Shown here one piece after another: positions 57,366-64,000 of a stretch of DNA of 64,000 nt. How positions within the stretch are numbered: the first letter of the stretch is position 1; every line of letters starts with the position of its first letter. The notes under the pieces are model-generated. The model did no database searches. It was not told the DNA's origin and worked only from the letters and a program-made list of their open reading frames with translations. Source of the stretch: Shewanella algicola. Lineage in GTDB: Bacteria > Pseudomonadota > Gammaproteobacteria > Enterobacterales > Shewanellaceae. The DNA lies in contig NZ_BMQI01000014.1 in the NCBI RefSeq assembly GCF_014648035.1, positions 32,195 to 96,194 of the forward strand, written 5' to 3'. Made by a program: the position numbers and the translations under genes.

Positions 57366-59217
57366 ACGCTTTTTACCTTATTTTGTGACTCTGTGTTTAG
57401 GGGCGCTAAATGATAACTTTTACAAAAATGTCTTGTTATTACTAGTGACCTACAGTCAGCTTAATGCATTACCTATCGACGTTAACTTGTTTGTCAATTT
57501 AGCCGCTGGCGTGTTCATTTTACCGTTTTTCTTGTTTTCAGCTCATGCGGGTATCGTGGCTGATAACATGAACAAAGCAAAATTGATCCGGCGGTTAAAG
57601 CTTTTAGAGCTAATCATCATGTCCACAGCTGCGGTCGCGATAATTAGTCAGAGTTATATGGTGATGTTGTTTCTGTTGTTTTTAACCGGTAGCCAATCTG
57701 CTTATTTTGGTCCGGTTAAATACTCATTATTACCGCAAGCGCTGAGCGAGGCGGAATTAGTCAAAGGTAATGCCTTAGTTGAAATGGGCACCTTTTTGTC
57801 GATTCTTATTGGTACATTAAGTGCTGGCTTAGTGGTAGCGAATGAAAATGGTTTAACCTGGGCAGCGATTATTGTGTCGGTGCTTGCTATGGCGGGTTAC
57901 CTTTCCAGTCGAGCTATTCCTTCTTTGCCAGCACAAGGTGAACTTAACCCAAATAAGTTTTCTTTATTTTCTGGTACCTTACGCTGTATTAATAAAGCAC
58001 GTGAAACAAAGTCAATTTGGATGGCAATTTTAGCCATCAGTTGGTTTTGGTTTTTAGGTGCCACTTATCTGACTCAATTTCCTAATTTTGCCAAGTTGCA
58101 TTTGCACGCTGATGCTACCGTCGTGTCTTTGTTGTTGGCGTTGTTTTCTGTCGGCATTGCCGTTGGCTCTTTTGTGTGTGAACGTTTTTCGTTTGGCCAT
58201 GTTGAACTAGGTCTGTTGCCGTTTGGGGTATTGGGACTCAGTGTATTTAGCTTCGACATGATAGGCGCAATCCCGCTACAAGTGGTTGAGCCTGGTTTTG
58301 TGTATAGCTTTGAGTCTTTTATTAGCAATACTCAGCATTATCGAGTCATGATTGATCTGTTTTTGGTTGGGTTAAGTGGTGGGGTATTTATTGTACCTTT
58401 ATATGCGTTTATTCAAACCCGCGCAGAAAAACAAGAGTGCGCTCAAGCCATTGCGGCTAACAACATTATTAATGCGTTGTTTATGGTGGGCTCTGCAATA
58501 CTCTCAATCGTATTACTCGGGGTATTAAATTGGACAATTCCTGAGTTATTTATGTTAATTGGCATAATGAATTTAGCGGTATTGTTGTATGTTTACTCAC
58601 AGGTGCCTGAGTTCACCCAGCGGTTTATCAGCTATTTGCTCAGCCACGTGATGTATCGCGTTAATGTGAATGGAAGACAGCACATTCCGGCGCAAGGAGC
58701 AGGGATCATTGTCAGTAACCATGTGAGTTATGTTGATGCATTAATCATTATGGGAGCTTCAACGCGGCCTATTCGGTTTGTAATGGATAAGTCCATCAGC
58801 GAAATTCCACTTTTAAGGTACTTATTTAGGCATGCAGGGGTGATTCCTATCTGCTCACCTAAAAAGTGTGAAGCCACCTATGAAAGTGCATTTGAACAGA
58901 TCCACCAGGCATTAGCCAATGACGAGCTGGTGTGTATATTTCCAGAAGGTCGGTTAACGCCAGACGGTGAAATAGGTGAGTTTAGACCAGGAATTGAAAA
59001 GATATTACAGCGCGACCCAGTACCCGTAATACCACTTGCACTTAATGGGTTATGGGGCTCGTACTTTAGTCATAAAGGCGGACATGCATTAACGACCAAA
59101 CCTACTCGTTTTTGGTCTAGAGTGAAAGTGAATATCACCGCACCCGTAGTGGGAGAGACAACTAGCCGCATGGCATTGCAAAAGCAGGTGACACAACAAT
59201 TTGACATGAACCAGTAG
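57352..59217 (+). CDS. LplT-like lysophospholipid transporter fused to a PlsC-like acyltransferase
   Basis: 621 residues. The N-terminal part (1 to about 425) is a major-facilitator transporter of the LplT type, about 12 helices (FLPYFVTLCLGALNDNFYKN and TGSQSAYFGPVKYSLLPQAL). The C-terminal 190 residues are a PlsC-type acyltransferase: NHVSYVDALIIMG holds the HX4D motif, and VCIFPEGRLTPDG the substrate-binding site. E. coli has LplT beside Aas (acyltransferase plus acyl-ACP synthetase); here transporter and acyltransferase are one chain, and the synthetase domain is absent. A terminator directly after the stop shows this is the natural end. Probable role: uptake and re-acylation of lysophospholipids at the inner membrane. 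Confidence 0.88.
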   Translation: MILTKRFLPYFVTLCLGALNDNFYKNVLLLLVTYSQLNALPIDVNLFVNLAAGVFILPFFLFSAHAGIVADNMNKAKLIRRLKLLELIIMSTAAVAIISQSYMVMLFLLFLTGSQSAYFGPVKYSLLPQALSEAELVKGNALVEMGTFLSILIGTLSAGLVVANENGLTWAAIIVSVLAMAGYLSSRAIPSLPAQGELNPNKFSLFSGTLRCINKARETKSIWMAILAISWFWFLGATYLTQFPNFAKLHLHADATVVSLLLALFSVGIAVGSFVCERFSFGHVELGLLPFGVLGLSVFSFDMIGAIPLQVVEPGFVYSFESFISNTQHYRVMIDLFLVGLSGGVFIVPLYAFIQTRAEKQECAQAIAANNIINALFMVGSAILSIVLLGVLNWTIPELFMLIGIMNLAVLLYVYSQVPEFTQRFISYLLSHVMYRVNVNGRQHIPAQGAGIIVSNHVSYVDALIIMGASTRPIRFVMDKSISEIPLLRYLFRHAGVIPICSPKKCEATYESAFEQIHQALANDELVCIFPEGRLTPDGEIGEFRPGIEKILQRDPVPVIPLALNGLWGSYFSHKGGHALTTKPTRFWSRVKVNITAPVVGETTSRMALQKQVTQQFDMNQ

Positions 59218-59223
59218 ATAAAC

Positions 59224-59260
59224 AAAAAGGCCATCTGGATTAACTCAGATAGCCTTTTTA
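59224..59260. terminator. Bidirectional terminator between the LplT-PlsC gene and the desaturase
   Basis: Stem AAAAAGGC/GCCTTTTT (59224-59231 with 59252-59259), continued by ATCTG/CAGAT after one mismatch. Both flanks are suited to convergent genes. Confidence 0.85.
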
Positions 59261-59272
59261 GTGTTACTTCAC

Positions 59273-60382
59273 TTACTGGGCGTAAGCTGCGGTTAAGCTT
59301 TTCCATTGACGCTGCCTTTCTAAAAACTGGCTGCGTAAGTGTTGCACTTGTTGTTTAAGATTATGATCGGCTAATTGTTTACGTTTGGCTTCAATTAAGC
59401 TCTTTTTCGCTTGATAGTATTCAAGCAAATGTTGCTTCATTAAATCGTATTCAGCTTGAAACTTTTCAATAATTTCATCGCAGTTAGGTAAATGTGCTAC
59501 CTGATTTTGCGCGTGTAAAAGTTGCATCTGCAAACGTGCACTTTCAATACGCTCTTGCGGCACTTTTCGCAGGTTAGTGGCTAAGCCAACCCAGCTCATC
59601 GCTTTGATTAACCATTTGGTTGGATCGTAATCCCACCACTTAATGCCATTACGATAATCGTTTTCAAAAATATGGTGAAAATTGTGATAACCCTCGCCAT
59701 ATGTTAATAACGCTAAAAAGGCATTATCGCGCGCAGTGTTTTTATCTGTGTACGGCTGTTTACCCCAAATGTGGGCTAAAGAGTTAATAAAGAAGGTGCA
59801 GTGATGTACTACCACTAAGCGTAATAAACCTGCCATTAACACCATCGACAGTATGTCACCGTTTAACCAACCTAAAAATGCTGGTAAACCAATGTTCATC
59901 AAAATGACTAAAGCTAAGTAGTGTTTATGTTGCCACATAACGATACGGTCGTTTTGTAAGTCGCGTACGTTATTGTAATCGCTGTAACGACTGGCTTGAT
60001 ATTCACGTAGCATCCAGCCTATGTGACTATACCAAAAACCCATTTTAGCCGAGTACGGATCTTTATCATTATTATCAACATGTTTGTGGTGTATACGATG
60101 GTCACTACACCAATGTAAAGCACTGTTCTGCAGTGCTAATGCGCCACCTAAGGCGTATAAAAAACGAACCGCAGGGTGGGCCTTATATGCTTTATGAGAC
60201 CATAATCTATGGTAGCCGGCGGTAATCGATAAACCACTAGCGTAAGCAAAAACAACAAATGCAATCCATTCAATGCCGTCAAAGCCATGGGTGAAGCCAC
60301 GCCAAGGGATTAATACCACAGCGCCAATTAAGGTAATGGCAAATAGCAGGGTATTAAGCCAAATGATTGGAGGTTTTTTCAT
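59273..60382 (-). CDS. desA: Acyl-CoA/fatty-acid desaturase
   Basis: 369-residue membrane desaturase that introduces a double bond, probably at delta-9 of saturated acyl chains. Three histidine boxes: HRLWSHK, HRIHHKH and EGYHNFHHIFE, with hydrophobic segments near 8-55 and 150-200. The C-terminal 90 residues form a charged coiled coil. A FabR operator lies in the promoter shared with divergent fabR, so expression should respond to the unsaturated-fatty-acid state. Confidence 0.93.
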   Translation of the reverse strand: MKKPPIIWLNTLLFAITLIGAVVLIPWRGFTHGFDGIEWIAFVVFAYASGLSITAGYHRLWSHKAYKAHPAVRFLYALGGALALQNSALHWCSDHRIHHKHVDNNDKDPYSAKMGFWYSHIGWMLREYQASRYSDYNNVRDLQNDRIVMWQHKHYLALVILMNIGLPAFLGWLNGDILSMVLMAGLLRLVVVHHCTFFINSLAHIWGKQPYTDKNTARDNAFLALLTYGEGYHNFHHIFENDYRNGIKWWDYDPTKWLIKAMSWVGLATNLRKVPQERIESARLQMQLLHAQNQVAHLPNCDEIIEKFQAEYDLMKQHLLEYYQAKKSLIEAKRKQLADHNLKQQVQHLRSQFLERQRQWKSLTAAYAQ

Positions 60383-60417
60383 TTAATAAGATTCCAATAA
60401 TAGGTTATAGCAAGTTG

Positions 60418-60435
60418 AGCGTACATTTGTACGCT
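60418..60435. promoter_or_regulatory. FabR operator between desA and fabR
   Basis: A palindrome with perfect 8-bp arms (AGCGTACA-TT-TGTACGCT) matching the FabR consensus AGCGTACA-N2-TGTTCGCT closely. It sits 36 bp before the desA start and 104 bp before fabR. Confidence 0.88.
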
Positions 60436-60538
60436 AATTTAACTTAGTCGATAGGGACGGGTCAAGTTTAACAGGGCTGTGTTTCTGTTTTAAAAACGGT
60501 ATTATCTGTTGCTAAATGTTGACTGAATGGATTAGTAA

Positions 60539-61156
60539 ATGGGTGTTAGAGCACAACAAAAGGAAAAAACGCGTCGTGCATTAGTGGATGCAGCTTTTAA
60601 TCAATTAAGCGCAGAACGCAGTTTTTCGAGTTTAAGTTTGCGTGAAGTTGCACGCGAAGCAGGTATTGCTCCCACTTCTTTCTATCGTCATTTTAAAGAC
60701 ATGAACGAACTTGGATTAACCATGGTTGATGAAGGTGGTTTAACCTTGCGCCAAATGATGCGCAAAGGTCGTCAACGTGCAGAAGCCGGTGGCAGTGTCA
60801 TCCGTATTTCAGTCGATACCTTTATTGAAGTATTAGAATCAAATCCAAACGTATTTCGTATTTTATTACATGAACGCTCAGGAACATCTGCCGCGTTTAG
60901 AGCTGCAGTTGAGCGTGAGATAGAACACTTTATTTCAGAGCTCGCGCATTACACTGAAGCGCAAGCCAACCGCACGCCTGAACTTGCTCGAGCACAGGCT
61001 GAAGCATTAGTTATTTTAGTGTTTAATGCTGGAGCATCGGCGTTAGATTTAAAACGTAGTGAGCGAAAGGCGTTAGCTGATCAGCTTGTATTACAGCTGC
61101 GCATGGTGGCAACGGGCGCAGAAGCGTTACAGCAAAAAATGGACAATCGTACCTAA
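60539..61156 (+). CDS. fabR: TetR-family repressor of unsaturated fatty-acid synthesis
   Basis: 205 residues. The HTH is [21 protein letters not shown], and [38 protein letters not shown] match FabR. In E. coli it represses fabA/fabB by sensing unsaturated acyl chains. Adjacent operator and desaturase fit this. ATG 60539 is preceded by only a weak ribosome site. Confidence 0.93.
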   Translation: MGVRAQQKEKTRRALVDAAFNQLSAERSFSSLSLREVAREAGIAPTSFYRHFKDMNELGLTMVDEGGLTLRQMMRKGRQRAEAGGSVIRISVDTFIEVLESNPNVFRILLHERSGTSAAFRAAVEREIEHFISELAHYTEAQANRTPELARAQAEALVILVFNAGASALDLKRSERKALADQLVLQLRMVATGAEALQQKMDNRT

Positions 61157-61171
61157 GAGTTTTCTGTATTG

Positions 61172-61214
61172 TAGATACAACAAGGACGCAATGAATGCGC
61201 CCTCGTTGTATCTA
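61172..61214. terminator. Large hairpin between fabR and trmA
   Basis: Arms 61172-61190 and 61196-61214 pair over 19 positions with two mismatches. No T-run follows on either strand, so it may be a weak or Rho-assisted terminator between convergent genes. Confidence 0.5.
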
Positions 61215-61229
61215 GCAAATCGCGCTGAG

Positions 61230-62327
61230 TTATTTACGCACAAGCAACACACCTGACTCCATATGGTCGGTATATGGGAATTGGTCAAATAATGCAAAGC
61301 GGCTAATTTCATGGGTTTCGCTTAGCGTAAGCAAGTTGTCTTTTAAGGTTTCAGGATTACACGAAATATATAAAATTCGCTCATAGCCTTGTACTAACTT
61401 TAACGTTTCCAGGTCAATACCTGCGCGTGGCGGGTCAACAAAGATGGTATTGCAATCATAACTGTCTAAATCAATTCCTTCTAAGCGTCGATATTGACGT
61501 TTTTTCGCCATCGCGTCGCTAAAGTCTTCTGCCGACATACGAATAATCTGAACATTATCCACTTTATTGATAGCAATATTGTATTGAGCGGCATCAACAG
61601 ATGGCTTAGCTAATTCCGTGGCTAATACTCGGTTAAAGTTTTGTGCTAATGCAATGGTAAAATTACCATTGCCACAATACAGTTCCAGTAAGTCACCTTG
61701 GCTTTGTTTAGTTACATCTATCGCCCATTCGAGCATTTTTACTGATACTTTTGCATTCGGCTGAGTAAAGCTGTTTTCAATTTGCTTGTACTGTAATGTT
61801 TGTTGATTAACCGTTAACGACTCGACCACAAAGTCTTTGTCTAAGTCGATTTTCTGCTTGCGAGCTCGGCCAATAATATTGACATTAAACTGTGTCGCTA
61901 ACTTAGCTTTTAATTGAGTCGCTTGCTCGCGCCATTCATCATCAAGCTGACGATGATAGAGCAGTGACACTAAGATCTCACCACTAAGCGTTGACAAAAA
62001 ATCTATCTGAAATAGCTTGTGACGTAATGCTGGATTAGGCTTTAATTCTTCTATAATTGCCGCCATCATTTGATTAATCAGTAACCCTGCTGGTAAATAT
62101 TGGTCACAACGCACTTTTGCATTCAGTGCTTTATCAAACATGTAGTAATATAAGTCATCGCCTTCATGCCACATTCTAAATTCGGCACGCATACGATAAT
62201 GCATAGGTTCAGAAGCAAAGATTTCTAGCGCTGGTGGATTGAAATCGGCAAAGGCCTGTTCAAGCTTGATGCGCTTTTGTTGTAATTGTGCATCGTAGTT
62301 TTTAGGATCCATTGCAGCTAAATTCAT
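61230..62327 (-). CDS. trmA: tRNA (uracil-54-C5)-methyltransferase
   Basis: 365-residue enzyme making ribothymidine (T54) in tRNA. SAM site [28 protein letters not shown], catalytic Cys in [15 protein letters not shown] and the catalytic Glu near the C-terminus (HMESGVLL) are present. I use ATG 62327 ([15 protein letters not shown]), 5 bp after AGGTGG; a GTG at 62336 lies within that site. Confidence 0.95.
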   Translation of the reverse strand: MNLAAMDPKNYDAQLQQKRIKLEQAFADFNPPALEIFASEPMHYRMRAEFRMWHEGDDLYYYMFDKALNAKVRCDQYLPAGLLINQMMAAIIEELKPNPALRHKLFQIDFLSTLSGEILVSLLYHRQLDDEWREQATQLKAKLATQFNVNIIGRARKQKIDLDKDFVVESLTVNQQTLQYKQIENSFTQPNAKVSVKMLEWAIDVTKQSQGDLLELYCGNGNFTIALAQNFNRVLATELAKPSVDAAQYNIAINKVDNVQIIRMSAEDFSDAMAKKRQYRRLEGIDLDSYDCNTIFVDPPRAGIDLETLKLVQGYERILYISCNPETLKDNLLTLSETHEISRFALFDQFPYTDHMESGVLLVRK

Positions 62328-62456
62328 ATCGTCCACCTAAGACTGTAAAAAAGGGCGCAAATATTATACTAAATGACACTGATGTCTAGTATTACGAGCC
62401 TAATGATAAAATGACATAACAATAAATATTGAGCAGATTCATCTTTGGAGCCCATA

Positions 62457-63236
62457 TTGTCTGGACCTATATTAGTATTTGATTCTGGCATCGGCGGATT
62501 GTCGGTCATGAATGAAATTAGAAAACAGCTACCTCAGCATGACTATTGCTATCTGTTTGATAATGCCCGTTTGCCATATGGCAACTTGTCAGAACAAGAG
62601 CTGATCAGTGGTTGTATTGCATTAATAACCCAGCAAGTTAAACGCCTCAATGCCAGTATAGTGATCGTTGCATGTAATACTGCAAGTACACTCGTACTGC
62701 CTCAATTGCGCCAGTCACTTACTATTCCAATTGTTGGCGTTGTACCAGCAATCAAACCTGCAGCAATGTTATCGCAAAAGAAACACATAGGTTTGCTGGC
62801 TACACCAGGAACAGTGAAACGAGATTACACTCAAGAGCTTATCAATCAATTCGCTGAAGATTGTCGAGTCGAATTGTTTGGAACATCTGAACTCGTGTTA
62901 TTAGCTGAACAACATGTAGCACGTCAAACTATCGATAAAAATAAGTTAAAAGCTATCCTACTACCAATTATTGAATCTGATATAGATGTATTGGTATTAG
63001 GTTGTACACACTTTCCGATGATTGCTACTGAAATTAGTGATTGCATAGGAGCTGGTGTGACATTATTAGATTCGGGTGAGGCAATAGCGAAGCGGGTCAG
63101 CTTTTTGCTTTCGAAAGAACATTACGGCAGTAAGCAATTACAAACATGTTATACAGCAGAAATTAGTGAAGGGCTTAAAGAAGCATTAGTCGATTATGGC
63201 TTTAGTGATTTTTCGCTGGTAACCATAACCGACTAA
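62457..63236 (+). CDS. murI: Glutamate racemase
   Basis: 259-residue enzyme making D-glutamate for peptidoglycan. VFDSGIGGLSVMNEI, the catalytic cysteines in VACNTAST and LGCTHFPM, and LPYGNLSEQE are present. I use TTG 62457 (LSGPILVFDSG), 6 bp after GGAG; TTG 62445 would overlap this ribosome site. trmA-murI followed by an rRNA operon is also seen in E. coli. Confidence 0.94.
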   Translation: MSGPILVFDSGIGGLSVMNEIRKQLPQHDYCYLFDNARLPYGNLSEQELISGCIALITQQVKRLNASIVIVACNTASTLVLPQLRQSLTIPIVGVVPAIKPAAMLSQKKHIGLLATPGTVKRDYTQELINQFAEDCRVELFGTSELVLLAEQHVARQTIDKNKLKAILLPIIESDIDVLVLGCTHFPMIATEISDCIGAGVTLLDSGEAIAKRVSFLLSKEHYGSKQLQTCYTAEISEGLKEALVDYGFSDFSLVTITD

Positions 63237-63256
63237 CGATATCGCTAGCTCACTTA

Positions 63257-63709
63257 TTACGAATTCTGGCTACTATCAGAGTCAGATTCTTGTGATTTAG
63301 CTTCTCTTACTTTTAAAGTACGTTCTTGGAAGCTGTAGTCATTCAGCTTAGCCATTGCCTTTTGAGCTCCAGCTTCAGACATTTCAACAAAACCAAATCC
63401 TTTACGACGACCCGTCTTGCGGTCACGAACCAAACGCACCGAGTTAACCGGACCATATTCACCAAATAAAGCTTTCACTTCACCTTCGTGCACACGGTAA
63501 GGTAAGTTACCTACATACAGTGTCATCGTTGGACCAACATAAGGTTCATCAGCAGAGTTTGCTGAACTTGTTGGCATAAAGGTAAAAATCAACGTTGCCA
63601 CTACTACACCAGCAATAAACGCTACAGAAGAAGATGCACCGCCAAACTGAGAAAAAACAAAAGCGCCAAGAAGCGCCGCAATCAAAACAATCACGAATGA
63701 TTTCTGCAT
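63257..63709 (-). CDS. Membrane-anchored RRM RNA-binding protein
   Basis: 150 residues. Two hydrophobic helices (about 4-20 and 27-46) are followed by a single RNA recognition motif (about 62-137) with RNP2 LYVGNL (64-69) and RNP1 RKGFGFVEM (102-110), then a Ser/Asp/Gln tail. The topology places the RRM either in the cytoplasm (most likely) or the periplasm. Soluble bacterial RRM proteins are common in cyanobacteria and some gammaproteobacteria; the membrane anchor is the odd part. It converges on murI and its 5' side faces the rRNA promoter region. Confidence 0.85.
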   Translation of the reverse strand: MQKSFVIVLIAALLGAFVFSQFGGASSSVAFIAGVVVATLIFTFMPTSSANSADEPYVGPTMTLYVGNLPYRVHEGEVKALFGEYGPVNSVRLVRDRKTGRRKGFGFVEMSEAGAQKAMAKLNDYSFQERTLKVREAKSQESDSDSSQNS

Positions 63710-63925
63710 AAAATAATCTCTAATGAATATAAAAATGATAAATAACTGTTAAAAACCGTTACATAGTAATTAAATTTTGCCAGATACACCAGACTACTGT
63801 TGAAAAATTGAGCTCAAAATTAACTTAAATATCAGAAATAACCATTTTGTGATCTAGCTAAAGGTGCTTCTTTAAGCAAAAAACTCAAAAAAGAAACGAT
63901 CTGAACAAAAGTTCAACGTTCGAAA

Positions 63926-63980
63926 CTATTATTAATTAAAAGCGCTTGCACTAAATCTTAAGCTGCCTATAATGCGCATC
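63926..63980 (+). promoter_or_regulatory. rRNA-operon P1-type promoter
   Basis: -35 TTGCAC (63946-63951) and -10 TATAAT (63968-63973), spaced 16 bp, with a GC-rich GCGC discriminator and an AT-rich UP-element-like stretch (63926-63941). This is the typical strong, growth-rate-controlled rrn P1 design. The rest of the 63710-64000 gap holds no gene that I can see. The rRNA genes would start beyond the right edge. Confidence 0.8.
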
Positions 63981-64000
63981 CACTGACACGGCAGACAGCG

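Noticed and set aside
1..64000. Search for mobile elements, CRISPR arrays, tRNA genes and toxin-antitoxin pairs
   Set aside because: Reading through, I saw no transposase, integrase, direct-repeat array, cloverleaf gene or paired small toxin/antitoxin frames. Composition looks uniform by eye, but no GC or codon calculation was run.

Overview
The window looks like ordinary, moderately AT-rich chromosome of a Shewanella-type marine gammaproteobacterium. This rests on recognisable protein families and gene order (an fdhABC operon, the moa-mod cluster beside ETF-QO, hslR-hslO-pckA, gspC-N followed by yrfG-nudE-cysQ, and desA/fabR-trmA-murI leading into an rRNA promoter), not on any database search. 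I see no insertion sequence, prophage, CRISPR array or tRNA gene. Nearly all the DNA is coding, and no gene-free gap exceeds about 300 bases.

Layout. 1-3739: a respiratory formate dehydrogenase operon, with the catalytic subunit cut by the left edge. 3.8-9.5 kb: small accessory genes, namely a frameshifted DUF2306 membrane protein, a GNAT acetyltransferase, a RhtA-like exporter, two unrecognised exported proteins and a membrane-anchored TPR protein. 9.7-16.7 kb: an EmrE-type SMR pump, a yqhD-yqhC aldehyde reductase/regulator pair, yqfB, a HemN-like radical SAM protein, a PfkB-type sugar kinase, a YiiM-like MOSC protein and a DUF4870 membrane protein. 16.8-20.6 kb: a chemoreceptor and ETF-ubiquinone oxidoreductase. 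20.8-25.9 kb: moaA-moaC-moaD-moaE-modA-modB-modC behind a molybdenum-cofactor riboswitch. 26-31 kb: a two-component system with a small exported partner, a pseudouridine synthase, a diguanylate cyclase and two very small genes. 31.2-33.3 kb: moeA-moeB. 33.4-38.9 kb: a GIY-YIG nuclease-like protein, an M14 peptidase, pckA, hslO and hslR. 39.2-50.6 kb: a complete type II secretion operon, gspC to gspN. 50.7-56.6 kb: yrfG, nudE, cysQ, an unknown lipoprotein, and selU-selD. 56.7-63.7 kb: a TetR regulator with an LplT-PlsC fusion, a fatty-acid desaturase divergent from fabR across a FabR operator, trmA, murI and a membrane-anchored RRM protein. The right edge ends in an rRNA-type P1 promoter, so an rRNA operon probably begins just outside.

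How the genes connect. Formate dehydrogenase needs molybdopterin and, in many relatives, selenium. The window holds molybdate import (modABC), cofactor synthesis (moaACDE, moeAB) with its riboswitch, and selenophosphate synthase (selD). A second theme is lipid metabolism: ETF-QO with a PsrA-like palindrome, a lysophospholipid transporter/acyltransferase fusion, and FabR controlling the desaturase. 

I did not find a convincing undescribed multi-gene system. The most interesting leads are the membrane-tethered RNA-binding protein beside the rRNA promoter, the LplT-PlsC fusion that lacks an acyl-ACP synthetase domain, the secreted protein with a duplicated C-terminal cysteine module, the TPR protein with an unusual cytoplasmic tail, and a possible small RNA after the sugar kinase.
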